Assembly: GCA_023405875.1 (NCBI GenBank) | Contig: JAEXXN010000263.1 | Span: 1-5,234, forward strand | DNA: 5,234 nucleotides | From: Bacillota bacterium | GTDB lineage: Bacteria; Bacillota; Clostridia; Lutisporales; Lutisporaceae | Direction: 5' to 3' | Shown here: piece after piece, positions 1 through 5,045 of the stretch | How positions within the stretch are numbered: the stretch's first letter is position 1 | Layout: each line of letters opens with the position of its first letter | The notes under the pieces: generated by a model | Seen by the model: the letters and a program-made list of their open reading frames with translations, nothing else | The model's database searches: none | Told to the model about the DNA's origin: nothing | Translations under genes and position numbers: made by a program

Positions 1-152
1 GGGTAGTGGGAGTCATTCTGTATTACCGGTTTATAGCAATTGATTTTGTACTTGGAGCCACGGTTCCGGTAATGCTGATGACAAGCCTTATATATTGTTT
101 ATCATGGAGGTTGACCGAAAAATGGAGATTATTCGAAAAGCAGCGGGCTTAA
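1..152 (+). CDS. cytX: C-terminal end of a membrane permease, probably hydroxymethylpyrimidine transporter CytX (partial)
   Basis: An open frame enters from the left edge (first full codon at position 3) and runs 49 residues to TAA at 150-152. It reads as two hydrophobic stretches, VVGVILYYRFIAIDFV and a second around ATVPVMLMTSLIYCL, separated by a short loop, and ends in a basic, polar tail (WRLTEKWRLFEKQRA). That is the shape of the last membrane segments of a transporter with a cytoplasmic tail. The loop-then-TVPVM pattern resembles what I recall of the C-terminus of CytX, the NCS1-family (cytosine permease-like) importer of the thiamin pyrimidine moiety, which is often encoded beside thiM and thiE in Firmicutes. 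The family name is therefore an inference from context plus a short partial match; another thiamin-related permease is possible. The last 31 bp overlap the start of thiM, pointing to translational coupling. The rest of the gene is outside the window. Confidence 0.55.
   Translation, partial: VVGVILYYRFIAIDFVLGATVPVMLMTSLIYCLSWRLTEKWRLFEKQRA
106..110 (+). promoter_or_regulatory. Ribosome binding site deciding the thiM start
   Basis: GGAGG lies 11 nt before ATG 122 and within the end of the upstream permease frame. No Shine-Dalgarno-like sequence precedes the alternative TTG at 95, and ATG 104 would overlap this site, so ATG 122 is the preferred start. Confidence 0.7.
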
Positions 153-934
153 TACCGGTGATAAAAGAATGCAGGCCGTTGGTTCATCATATAACCAATT
201 ATGTGACCATGAATGACAGTGCCAATATAATACTTGCAATCGGCGGTTCTCCTGTAATGGCAAATGCTCCTGAGGAGGTCGGGGAGGTGACGGCAACAGC
301 AAAGGCGCTTGTGCTGAATATAGGTACACCGAACAGTGAAAATTTCCGGGCGATGCTTCTGGCGGCTGAAAGGGCAAAGGAAATGAAGCTTCCCATTGTC
401 TTTGACCCCGTAGGAGCCGGCTGCACCTTCTTCAGAAGGGAAATATGCCGCAGGCTGCTTTCGGATATCAGGCCCGATATTATAAAGGGCAATTTTTCTG
501 AGATAATGTATCTTGCAGATGCCGGCAGCAGCAGTTGCTGTATCGACTCCCTTTCAGCTCCGGAAGCCGGCAGGGATATTGTTGAAGCACTTGCAGCAGG
601 GTTGGGCTGTATTGTCGCTGCAACCGGAGAAAGGGATGTCCTCTCGGATGGCCGCCGTACTTATACAATAAACAATGGGCATAAAATGCTTTCAAGGATA
701 ACCGGTACAGGGTGCATGACAGCTTCTCTGATCGGTGCCTTCTCCGGAGTGACGGAAGAGTATCTGACGGCGGCCTTTGGAGGCATAATGGCTATGGGGA
801 TAGCGGGACAGCTTGCCTTTGACAGCCTGCGGCCCGGAGAAGGCACCGGAATGTTCAGGGTAAGGCTTTTAGATCATATATATAATCTCACCGGAGAAAT
901 ATTTCTTAAGGAAGGTGCTGCCAGTGAAGAATAA
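122..934 (+). CDS. thiM: Hydroxyethylthiazole kinase ThiM
   Basis: This cytosolic enzyme phosphorylates 4-methyl-5-(2-hydroxyethyl)thiazole with ATP, so that salvaged thiazole can be joined to the pyrimidine by ThiE. From ATG 122 it is 270 aa, normal for the family. Recognisable motifs: HHITNYVTMND (22-32), IGGSPVMA (40-47), DPVGAG (95-100), IKGNFSEI (121-128; usually IRGN), ATGE (167-170) and ITGTGC (193-198). The GTGC cysteine falls at residue 198, the same number as the active-site Cys198 of the Bacillus subtilis enzyme, which supports this start. A longer frame is open from TTG 95, but it has no ribosome site; GGAGG at 106-110 serves ATG 122 with a somewhat long 11-nt spacing. The start lies inside the preceding permease frame and the end overlaps thiE by 11 bp. 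The polar stretch SSSCCIDSLS (136-145) is richer in Cys and Ser than expected but causes no frame break. Confidence 0.96.
   Translation: MEIIRKAAGLIPVIKECRPLVHHITNYVTMNDSANIILAIGGSPVMANAPEEVGEVTATAKALVLNIGTPNSENFRAMLLAAERAKEMKLPIVFDPVGAGCTFFRREICRRLLSDIRPDIIKGNFSEIMYLADAGSSSCCIDSLSAPEAGRDIVEALAAGLGCIVAATGERDVLSDGRRTYTINNGHKMLSRITGTGCMTASLIGAFSGVTEEYLTAAFGGIMAMGIAGQLAFDSLRPGEGTGMFRVRLLDHIYNLTGEIFLKEGAASEE
908..915 (+). promoter_or_regulatory. Ribosome binding site selecting GTG 924 as thiE start
   Basis: AAGGAAGG lies inside the 3' end of thiM, 8 nt before GTG 924. The in-frame GTG at 915 overlaps it and so is unlikely to be the initiator. The placement implies re-initiation by ribosomes finishing thiM. 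Confidence 0.65.
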
Positions 935-1556
935 AGAAAATATAAACTATACATTATATCTGATAACCGACAGAAAAGCCTTGGGGGATAAAAGCCTTGA
1001 AGACAGTGTGGAGGCTGCCCTGAAGGGGGGAGTGACTCTGCTTCAAATGAGAGAGAAAAACATGAATACACGGGATTGCTGCAATACGGCATTAAGGCTC
1101 AGGGCCCTGGCAGCCAAATACCGGGTCTCTGTTATCATCAACGACAGGGTGGATGTTGCCCTGGCAGCCGAGGCGGACGGGGTCCATCTCGGACCGGAGG
1201 ATATGCCTGTCGGAATTGCTAGAAAGCTTATGGGGCCTGATAAAATAATCGGTGCATCTGCCAACTGTGTTGAAGAAGCCCTTGAATTACAGGGACAGGG
1301 TGCAGATTATCTTGGCGTGGGAGCCCTATTTCCTACTGCGACAAAAAATAATACTGAGCATGTAAGCCTGGAGCTGCTGAAACAGATAACAAAGGCAGTA
1401 CATATACCTGTGGTGGGAATTGGAGGGATAAATATAAACAATGCGGAGCTGGTAAAGGCATCGGGTGTGAACGGCATAGCAGCGGCTTCTGCCATTCTTT
1501 CGCAGGATAATGTATTTGAAACCGCCCGGAGCTTCAGGAGTATATGGGGTAAGTAA
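924..1556 (+). CDS. thiE: Thiamin-phosphate synthase ThiE
   Basis: ThiE condenses hydroxymethylpyrimidine diphosphate with hydroxyethylthiazole phosphate to give thiamin phosphate and pyrophosphate. From GTG 924 the product is 210 aa, a typical TIM-barrel ThiE. Motifs in order: LYLITDR (11-17), GVTLLQMREK (36-45, with the QxRxK substrate-binding residues Q41, R43, K45), INDRVDVALAAEADGVHLGPEDMP (72-95, N73 and D74 plus the metal-binding D93), IGASA (109-113), GADYLGVGALFPTATK (126-141, the TxTK diphosphate loop ending at K141), GIGGI (166-169 and next) and the phosphate-binding GIAAASAI (184-191; more often VAVVSAI). GTG 924 is preferred to GTG 915 because AAGGAAGG at 908-915 sits 8 nt before it and would overlap the earlier codon. 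It overlaps thiM by 11 bp. ThiM supplies one of its two substrates; no thiD or thiC is visible in this window. Confidence 0.96.
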   Translation: MKNKENINYTLYLITDRKALGDKSLEDSVEAALKGGVTLLQMREKNMNTRDCCNTALRLRALAAKYRVSVIINDRVDVALAAEADGVHLGPEDMPVGIARKLMGPDKIIGASANCVEEALELQGQGADYLGVGALFPTATKNNTEHVSLELLKQITKAVHIPVVGIGGININNAELVKASGVNGIAAASAILSQDNVFETARSFRSIWGK

Positions 1557-1571
1557 GCCCTTATGACAATG

Positions 1572-1588
1572 TAAATAATGGTTATTTA
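1572..1588 (+). repeat. AT-only inverted repeat downstream of thiE
   Basis: A perfect 7-bp inverted repeat, TAAATAA and TTATTTA, is separated by TGG. It is too AT-rich and lacks a T tract to be a convincing terminator; it may be an operator or chance. Confidence 0.35.
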
Positions 1589-1600
1589 ACAAAAATATAT

Positions 1601-1630
1601 TTGGTATGATAATGATTATATACTTATACT
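1601..1630 (+). promoter_or_regulatory. Candidate sigma-A promoter P1 for ybjQ-fprA, spanning the Fur-like box
   Basis: TTGGTA (1601-1606, 4/6 to TTGACA) and TATACT (1625-1630, 5/6 to TATAAT) are 18 nt apart. The Fur-family-like box fills the spacer, the usual place for a repressor operator. The start of transcription would be near 1637, giving a leader of about 145 nt. Confidence 0.45.
1607..1621 (+). promoter_or_regulatory. Fur/PerR/Zur-type operator (7-1-7 box)
   Basis: TGATAATGATTATAT matches the Bacillus Fur-family 7-1-7 consensus TGATAAT-N-ATTATCA at 12 of 14 defined positions; the left half-site is perfect and the last two bases of the right half differ. It lies between the candidate -35 and -10 of P1 and just upstream of P2. 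The downstream gene fprA encodes an oxygen-reducing flavodiiron protein, and PerR is known to repress such genes in Clostridium acetobutylicum, so PerR is the most attractive candidate. Fur and Zur boxes are too similar to exclude. Confidence 0.55.
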
Positions 1631-1631
1631 A

Positions 1632-1660
1632 TTGTCACCTACCGGTTACTGTTGTAAAAT
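1632..1660 (+). promoter_or_regulatory. Candidate sigma-A promoter P2 for ybjQ-fprA
   Basis: TTGTCA (1632-1637, 5/6) and TAAAAT (1655-1660, 5/6) are separated by exactly 17 nt. Transcription would begin near 1667, leaving a leader of about 115 nt. It matches the consensus slightly better than P1; a protein on the 1607-1621 box would sit immediately upstream of its -35. Confidence 0.55.
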
Positions 1661-1725
1661 TAAAGCAAAGCAAATATTCGACTATCCAAACAGTAATACT
1701 ATTATTGGGCTTTAACTCAAGAAAT

Positions 1726-1737
1726 CGGAAATTTCCG
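1726..1737 (+). repeat. 12-bp perfect palindrome in the ybjQ leader
   Basis: CGGAAATTTCCG reads the same on both strands. It lies downstream of both candidate promoters, 44 bp before the ybjQ start. With no loop it is a better DNA operator than an RNA hairpin. No known regulator is assigned. Confidence 0.5.
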
Positions 1738-1780
1738 GGTAAAATTCAAATAAAATCATAGCAATCAGGAGGGATTATAT

Positions 1781-2101
1781 ATGCTGGTAACAACAACTCC
1801 TACGGTAGAAGGGAAAAAAATCGTAGATTACAAGGGCATAGTTTTTGGTGAGGTCATATCAGGAGTTGACTTTATCAAGGACTTCGCAGCAGGACTTACC
1901 AATTTCTTCGGCGGAAGATCAGGCTCCTATGAGGGAGAGCTTATTGAGGCCAGGGAAAGGGCAATAGCGGAAATGTCCGATAGGGCGTTAAGCATCGGAG
2001 CTAATGCTATTGTTGGTGTGGACGTTGATTATGAGGTCCTTGGGCAGGCCAACAACATGCTTATGGTTACAGCCTCGGGGACTGCAGTGGTAGTTGAATA
2101 A
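1781..2101 (+). CDS. YbjQ/UPF0145 family protein
   Basis: This 106-aa soluble protein belongs to the YbjQ (UPF0145) family, labelled putative heavy-metal-binding in Pfam; members form ring-like oligomers, and no biochemical role is settled. The whole length is typical. Family marks: TTTPTVEGKKI at the N-terminus (4-14), FGEVISG (22-28), FFGGRSGSYE (42-51), an acidic/basic helix (52-70), then GANAIVGVDVDYE (73-85) and a C-terminal strand MLMVTASGTAVVVE (93-106). There are no cysteines and few histidines, so metal binding cannot be argued from residues here. AGGAGGG at 1767-1773, 7 nt before ATG, fixes the start. fprA follows after 28 bp with no terminator between, so the two are probably one transcript, under the Fur-like box upstream. 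Confidence 0.93.
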   Translation: MLVTTTPTVEGKKIVDYKGIVFGEVISGVDFIKDFAAGLTNFFGGRSGSYEGELIEARERAIAEMSDRALSIGANAIVGVDVDYEVLGQANNMLMVTASGTAVVVE

Positions 2102-2129
2102 GCTGTAAAATACGAAGGAGGTAATCTAT

Positions 2130-3320
2130 ATGAGCTTTAAAATGACCGACAGGGTGACCTGGGTAGGAAAAATTGACTGGGAGCTGAGGAGATTTCACGG
2201 GGATGAATACTCCACCCACCGGGGTTCCTCATACAATTCATATTTAATAAAGGACAAAAAGAATGTGCTTGTTGATACGGTGTGGGAGCCTTTTGCAAAG
2301 GAATTTGTGGATAACCTGAAAAAGGAAATAGATCTGAGTAAAATTGATTATATAATATGCAACCATAGTGAGGTTGACCACAGCGGTGCACTGCCGCTGC
2401 TCCTTTCGGAAATACCCGGTACTCCTATATACTGCACGGCAAACGGCGCAAAGATGCTTAAGGCACATTATCATGAGGATTGGAATTTTGTTCAGGTAAA
2501 AACCGGCGATACTCTTGATCTGGGGGATACAAAGCTTACCTTTGTGGAGGCAAGGATGCTACATTGGCCGGATACCATGTTTGTTTATATGAGCGGAGAA
2601 AATATATTGTTCAGCAATGACGGCTTCGGGCAGCATTATGCTTCTGAGCTTATGTACAACGACCTGGTGGACAAAGCTGAATTGTACCAGGAAGCAATAA
2701 AGTACTACGCCAATATATTGACGCCTTTCAGCATGTTTGTAACAAAGAAGATAGAGGAGATATTGAGCTTCAACCTGCCTGTAGCTATGATAGCGCCAAG
2801 CCACGGTATAATATGGAGGGACAATCCGGCGCAGATAATTGAAAAGTATATGGAATGGGCTAAGGACTATCAGGAAAACCAGATCACGATAGTATATGAT
2901 ACCATGTGGAATGCCACAAGAAAAATGGCCGAAGCTATAGCTGCGGGAATAAGGTCTGTGGATAAGGATGTGGCTGTAAAGCTGTTCAACGTATCCCATG
3001 CCGATAAAAATGACGTTATCACCGAAATGTTCAAATCAAAAGCAATTTTAACCGGCTCCTCTACAGTAAATAAAAGCATCATGTTTGCAATTTCAGGAAT
3101 CCTTGACATGGTAAAAGGCCTGGGATTCAAGAACAAGAAAGCTGCCGCCTTCGGTTCTTACGGCTGGAGCGGAGAGTCTCTTGCAATACTGAATGAGAGG
3201 CTTAAGGAAGCCAAGCTTGAGGTTGTAAGCGACGGAATAAAGGAGTTGTGGAATCCTGATAAGGAAGCGCTTGACAGGTGCTTCAGCTTCGGAGCGGATT
3301 TTGCGGCAAAATTGAAATAA
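2130..3320 (+). CDS. fprA: Class A flavodiiron protein (FprA; oxygen/nitric oxide reductase)
   Basis: Flavodiiron proteins are cytosolic enzymes that reduce O2 to water, or NO to N2O, at a di-iron site using electrons relayed through FMN. At 396 aa this is the minimal two-domain class A form, without a C-terminal rubredoxin or flavin-reductase fusion; a separate rubredoxin is the expected donor. The metallo-beta-lactamase-like domain (about 1-248) carries all expected iron ligands: H79, E81, D83, H84 in NHSEVDH, then H145, D164 and H225. H23 and Y193 sit at positions matching conserved active-site residues of homologues. The flavodoxin domain (about 250-396) has an FMN phosphate loop YDTMWNAT (256-263), TGSSTVN (308-314) and GSYGWSGES (342-350). 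AAGGAGG at 2115-2121, 8 nt before ATG, is a near-ideal ribosome site. It follows ybjQ by 28 bp and is likely induced by oxidative or nitrosative stress. O2 and NO preference cannot be told from sequence. Confidence 0.96.
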   Translation: MSFKMTDRVTWVGKIDWELRRFHGDEYSTHRGSSYNSYLIKDKKNVLVDTVWEPFAKEFVDNLKKEIDLSKIDYIICNHSEVDHSGALPLLLSEIPGTPIYCTANGAKMLKAHYHEDWNFVQVKTGDTLDLGDTKLTFVEARMLHWPDTMFVYMSGENILFSNDGFGQHYASELMYNDLVDKAELYQEAIKYYANILTPFSMFVTKKIEEILSFNLPVAMIAPSHGIIWRDNPAQIIEKYMEWAKDYQENQITIVYDTMWNATRKMAEAIAAGIRSVDKDVAVKLFNVSHADKNDVITEMFKSKAILTGSSTVNKSIMFAISGILDMVKGLGFKNKKAAAFGSYGWSGESLAILNERLKEAKLEVVSDGIKELWNPDKEALDRCFSFGADFAAKLK

Positions 3321-3335
3321 AAAGTTTGTAACTTA

Positions 3336-3369
3336 ATGCCGGGAACAAGCTATTACTTGTTCCCGGCAT
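3336..3369 (+). terminator. Strong hairpin ending the ybjQ-fprA operon
   Basis: A perfect 14-bp stem (3336-3349 ATGCCGGGAACAAG pairing with 3356-3369) closes a 6-nt loop, 15 bp after the fprA stop. The tail, AAAATGTTTAT, is not a proper T run, so it may be an imperfect intrinsic terminator or a 3'-end stabilising hairpin. Confidence 0.75.
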
Positions 3370-3428
3370 AAAATGTTTATAACGAGGCTAAAGATGGCCC
3401 CCACTACTGTAAGAAAATTTTTCTACAA

Positions 3429-3443
3429 CCGAAAAATTTTCGG
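3429..3443 (+). repeat. 7-1-7 palindrome, possible operator
   Basis: CCGAAAA-A-TTTTCGG is a perfect inverted repeat around a single central base. It covers the place where the -35 element of the TATAAT at 3453 should be. Its right half with flank, AATTTTCGG, recurs at 3525-3533, closer to the gene. Confidence 0.5.
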
Positions 3444-3452
3444 CTGATGCTT

Positions 3453-3458
3453 TATAAT
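3453..3458 (+). promoter_or_regulatory. Candidate -10 box for the lipoprotein gene
   Basis: A consensus TATAAT lies 117 bp before the start codon, but no recognisable -35 stands 16-18 nt upstream; that position is taken by the 7-1-7 palindrome. Transcription may need an activator, or this is not the promoter. Confidence 0.35.
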
Positions 3459-3574
3459 ATGGAACTTTTTAAGGCATACTGCGTCTATAGGTATGTTCAT
3501 GAAATATTTTGGGTGTTTAAAATCAATTTTCGGTTTTAAGGAAATCACCATTCTAAGGAGAGGTAATAATAGTT

Positions 3575-4516
3575 ATGTTTGACAAGAAAAAGGTTTTAAG
3601 ATCAGTGTCAATAGGGATGTCTACAGTTGTGCTTGTAAGCGCAGGGCTGCTTTCGGGATGTACACCGGCACCTCAAAGCAATACAGATGGCAGTAAGGAT
3701 ACACCACCTGCAGTACAGGAAGACAATAAGGATAAAATAATGCCTGAGTTCATAGCGCTGGTGGGAGAAAATCCAAAGCCTGATGTATTGATTGAATTTA
3801 TGGATAAGAACATAGAGGGTGTATCCGGCAAGGATGCGGCAAGGATGATTACAGAGCTTGAAAGAGCCCAACGGAACTATCTTGCCAAGCTGGAGGAAAA
3901 GTATTACAGCGGAACGACTATCCAGGAAAGCATGAGCAAGATATATAATGACGGCTTCGACCTGTCTAAGCTGGATGAAACTCAGGATGCAGAGCTGAAG
4001 AGCCTGCTGACTGAGACAAAGGCCATGGGCTATAAGGTAGAAACCGCAGAAGGAATGTTTTTCCCTATTATGGATTACGAGTTCCTGAAGAAATACAGCC
4101 CTTATGCCAGTGACGACATAAAGGACTATATCAACATCATGGCAGTAGAAAGCAACAAGGTACCGGCAAAGGATGCAGCCCTTGTGATCGGCTGGGATGA
4201 GGTAGTAGAGAGGGCGCTGGCACAAGAGGCCTTTATTGAAAAATACGGCAGCTCCGACAAGGTGGAAGCAATAAAGGAACTGAGCAATAGATACCTCACA
4301 TTTATTCTGTATGGGCTGAACAATACCCCCCTTTTCAGCTATGAGGACAAAACAATGAATAAGGAAGCAAGAGAGGCTTATAAGAAGGCTATCGAGGACA
4401 ATAAAGACAGTGAGCTGATCAAGACACTGTCAAGCTATATGGAGCTTTTGGAAAAGTCCGGCTATAAATTCACTGAGGAAGCAGATAAATTCAGAAAAGC
4501 CGCAGTCGAAAAATAG
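3575..4516 (+). CDS. Secreted lipoprotein of unrecognised family
   Basis: The 313-aa product begins with a lipoprotein signal: basic MFDKKKVLR, a hydrophobic core (about 11-26) and the lipobox LSGC (26-29), so Cys29 should be lipidated and the protein held on the outer face of the membrane. A Ser/Pro/Asp-rich linker (30-55) follows, then a largely helical, charged body with no transmembrane segment and no cysteine. I do not recognise the domain or any catalytic motif. Two parts resemble each other: KDAA..I..E (86-96) with EKY (108-110), and KDAA..I..DE (199-209) with EKY (222-224), each followed later by a GYK motif (152-154, 296-298). ATG 3575 is chosen because the signal peptide begins there; AAGGAGAGG (3555-3563) lies a rather long 11 nt away. 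The gene appears monocistronic, between the fprA hairpin and its own terminator. Function is unknown. Confidence 0.85.
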   Translation: MFDKKKVLRSVSIGMSTVVLVSAGLLSGCTPAPQSNTDGSKDTPPAVQEDNKDKIMPEFIALVGENPKPDVLIEFMDKNIEGVSGKDAARMITELERAQRNYLAKLEEKYYSGTTIQESMSKIYNDGFDLSKLDETQDAELKSLLTETKAMGYKVETAEGMFFPIMDYEFLKKYSPYASDDIKDYINIMAVESNKVPAKDAALVIGWDEVVERALAQEAFIEKYGSSDKVEAIKELSNRYLTFILYGLNNTPLFSYEDKTMNKEAREAYKKAIEDNKDSELIKTLSSYMELLEKSGYKFTEEADKFRKAAVEK

Positions 4517-4553
4517 TTGATGCGACCCTAAAAACATAATATATAAATCACAT

Positions 4554-4581
4554 AAAAGTGGAGTTAAAACTTCACTTTTTT
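4554..4581 (+). terminator. Intrinsic terminator of the lipoprotein gene
   Basis: AAAAGTGGAGTT (4554-4565) pairs with AACTTCACTTTT (4568-4579), with one G-U pair and a tight loop, and runs into six T (4576-4581). It begins 37 bp after the lipoprotein stop codon. Confidence 0.85.
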
Positions 4582-4582
4582 G

Positions 4583-4621
4583 TTATATAAGTGAAAAATA
4601 TGTCGTTTTATATAAGCGAAA
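4583..4621 (+). repeat. Tandem 14-bp direct repeat upstream of the AbrB-like gene
   Basis: TTATATAAGTGAAA (4583-4596) and TTATATAAGCGAAA (4608-4621) agree at 13 of 14 positions and start 25 bp apart, roughly two and a half helical turns. The second copy ends exactly where the -35 TTGACA begins. A related inverted element, TTCACATAAC (4652-4661), overlaps or follows the -10 region. The arrangement suggests operator sites, perhaps for autoregulation. Confidence 0.5.
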
Positions 4622-4650
4622 TTGACAATCATTTTTAGCGCATATAGTAT
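4622..4650 (+). promoter_or_regulatory. Sigma-A-type promoter of the AbrB-like gene
   Basis: A perfect TTGACA (4622-4627) is followed after 17 nt by TAGTAT (4645-4650, 4/6). TATAGT at 4643 and TATATT at 4648 are better -10 matches, but at 15- and 20-nt spacing. Transcription would start near 4657, about 28 nt before the ATG. Confidence 0.65.
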
Positions 4651-4684
4651 ATTCACATAACATGTATTTTAGGGGGGACACAAT

Positions 4685-4933
4685 ATGAAATCCTTTGGCA
4701 TTATTAGTAAACTAGATAAGAGTGGCGGCTTAAAGCTACCCAAAATGTTGATGGGCTTATGTGAGGTAGGATCAGGGGATACTCTGGAAATGTACCTGGA
4801 GAATGACAGCCTGGTGATGAAGAAGTACCCGTCCTCATGCATTTTCTGCGGATCAGAAGATAGTTTGAAGCAATTCAGAAAAAAGAGTTTTTGCTGCAAC
4901 TGTGCAGATGAATTGAAGAATTATAAATTATAA
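4685..4933 (+). CDS. Divergent AbrB/SpoVT-type small protein with C-terminal zinc ribbon
   Basis: The 82-aa product aligns without gaps to the N-terminal swapped-hairpin domain of Bacillus AbrB: MKS.GI..K.D..G....P..L (1-22) and DTLEMYLENDSLVMKKY (32-48). A four-cysteine module follows, C52-x2-C55 and C70-x2-C73, which should hold one zinc ion; AbrB-plus-CxFCG proteins of this length are common in Clostridia and are thought to be transition-state or sporulation regulators. Oddly, the arginines that contact DNA in B. subtilis AbrB (8, 15, 23, 24 counting from MKS) are S8, G15, M23 and G24 here, though K9, K12, K17 and K20 keep the face basic. DNA recognition may therefore be altered or lost. 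GGGGGGA (4672-4678) 6 nt before the ATG fixes the start. It has its own promoter and terminator, hence is monocistronic. Target genes are unknown. Confidence 0.88.
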   Translation: MKSFGIISKLDKSGGLKLPKMLMGLCEVGSGDTLEMYLENDSLVMKKYPSSCIFCGSEDSLKQFRKKSFCCNCADELKNYKL

Positions 4934-4947
4934 AAGAGTATAGGAAG

Positions 4948-4972
4948 AAGGCGGCAAAATGCTGCCTTTTTT
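4948..4972 (+). terminator. Intrinsic terminator of the AbrB-like gene
   Basis: AAGGCGGCA (4948-4956) pairs with TGCTGCCTT (4960-4968) with one G-U pair and an AAA loop, leading into TTTTTT (4967-4972). It lies 14 bp after the stop codon. Confidence 0.9.
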
Positions 4973-5045
4973 ATTTGGCTGTAACAATTGCCCTTGCTGA
5001 TGAATATTATGATAGTGTTCATTGTGCTTAACGAGGGGTGATTGT

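Larger units (their letters stand above)
1557..1780 (+). other. Regulatory gap between thiE and the ybjQ-fprA operon
   Basis: These 224 AT-rich bases hold no credible ORF. No strong GC-rich terminator follows thiE; the only hairpin near its end is TAAATAA-TGG-TTATTTA (1572-1588), which has no following T run. Further along lie a Fur-family-like box (1607-1621), two candidate promoters and the palindrome CGGAAATTTCCG (1726-1737), all listed separately. Thiamin-operon transcripts may therefore read partly into the next operon. Confidence 0.8.
3370..3574 (+). other. Intergenic region upstream of the lipoprotein gene
   Basis: About 200 AT-rich bases without a convincing gene. Contents: an imperfect palindrome centred on AGAAAATTTTTCT (3412-3424), a perfect 7-1-7 palindrome (3429-3443), a TATAAT box (3453-3458), a repeat of AATTTTCGG (3435-3443 and 3525-3533) and the lipoprotein ribosome site AAGGAGAGG (3555-3563). 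I recognise no riboswitch fold. Confidence 0.7.

Noticed and set aside
1557..1780. Riboswitch in the ybjQ leader
   Set aside because: No conserved riboswitch core is visible; only short, weak stems can be drawn.
2559..2999. 146-aa open frame on the minus strand inside fprA
   Set aside because: It is the antisense shadow of a well-conserved gene, with no ribosome site and a composition (runs of Tyr, His, Cys) unlike a real protein.
3394..3447. A 17-codon ORF (ATG 3394, with GAGG at 3384-3387) before the lipoprotein gene
   Set aside because: It is very short, has no recognisable promoter between the fprA hairpin and its start, and runs through two palindromes that better explain the sequence.
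3608..4225. 205-aa open frame on the minus strand inside the lipoprotein gene
   Set aside because: Cys/His/Tyr/Leu-rich sequence is typical of antisense translation; the + strand gene has a signal peptide, ribosome site and terminator.
4988..5013. Possible promoter TTGCCC ... TATGAT ahead of the peptidoglycan-binding gene
   Set aside because: Spacing is only 14 nt and no alternative pairing fits sigma-A; a sporulation-sigma promoter could be present but I cannot support one.
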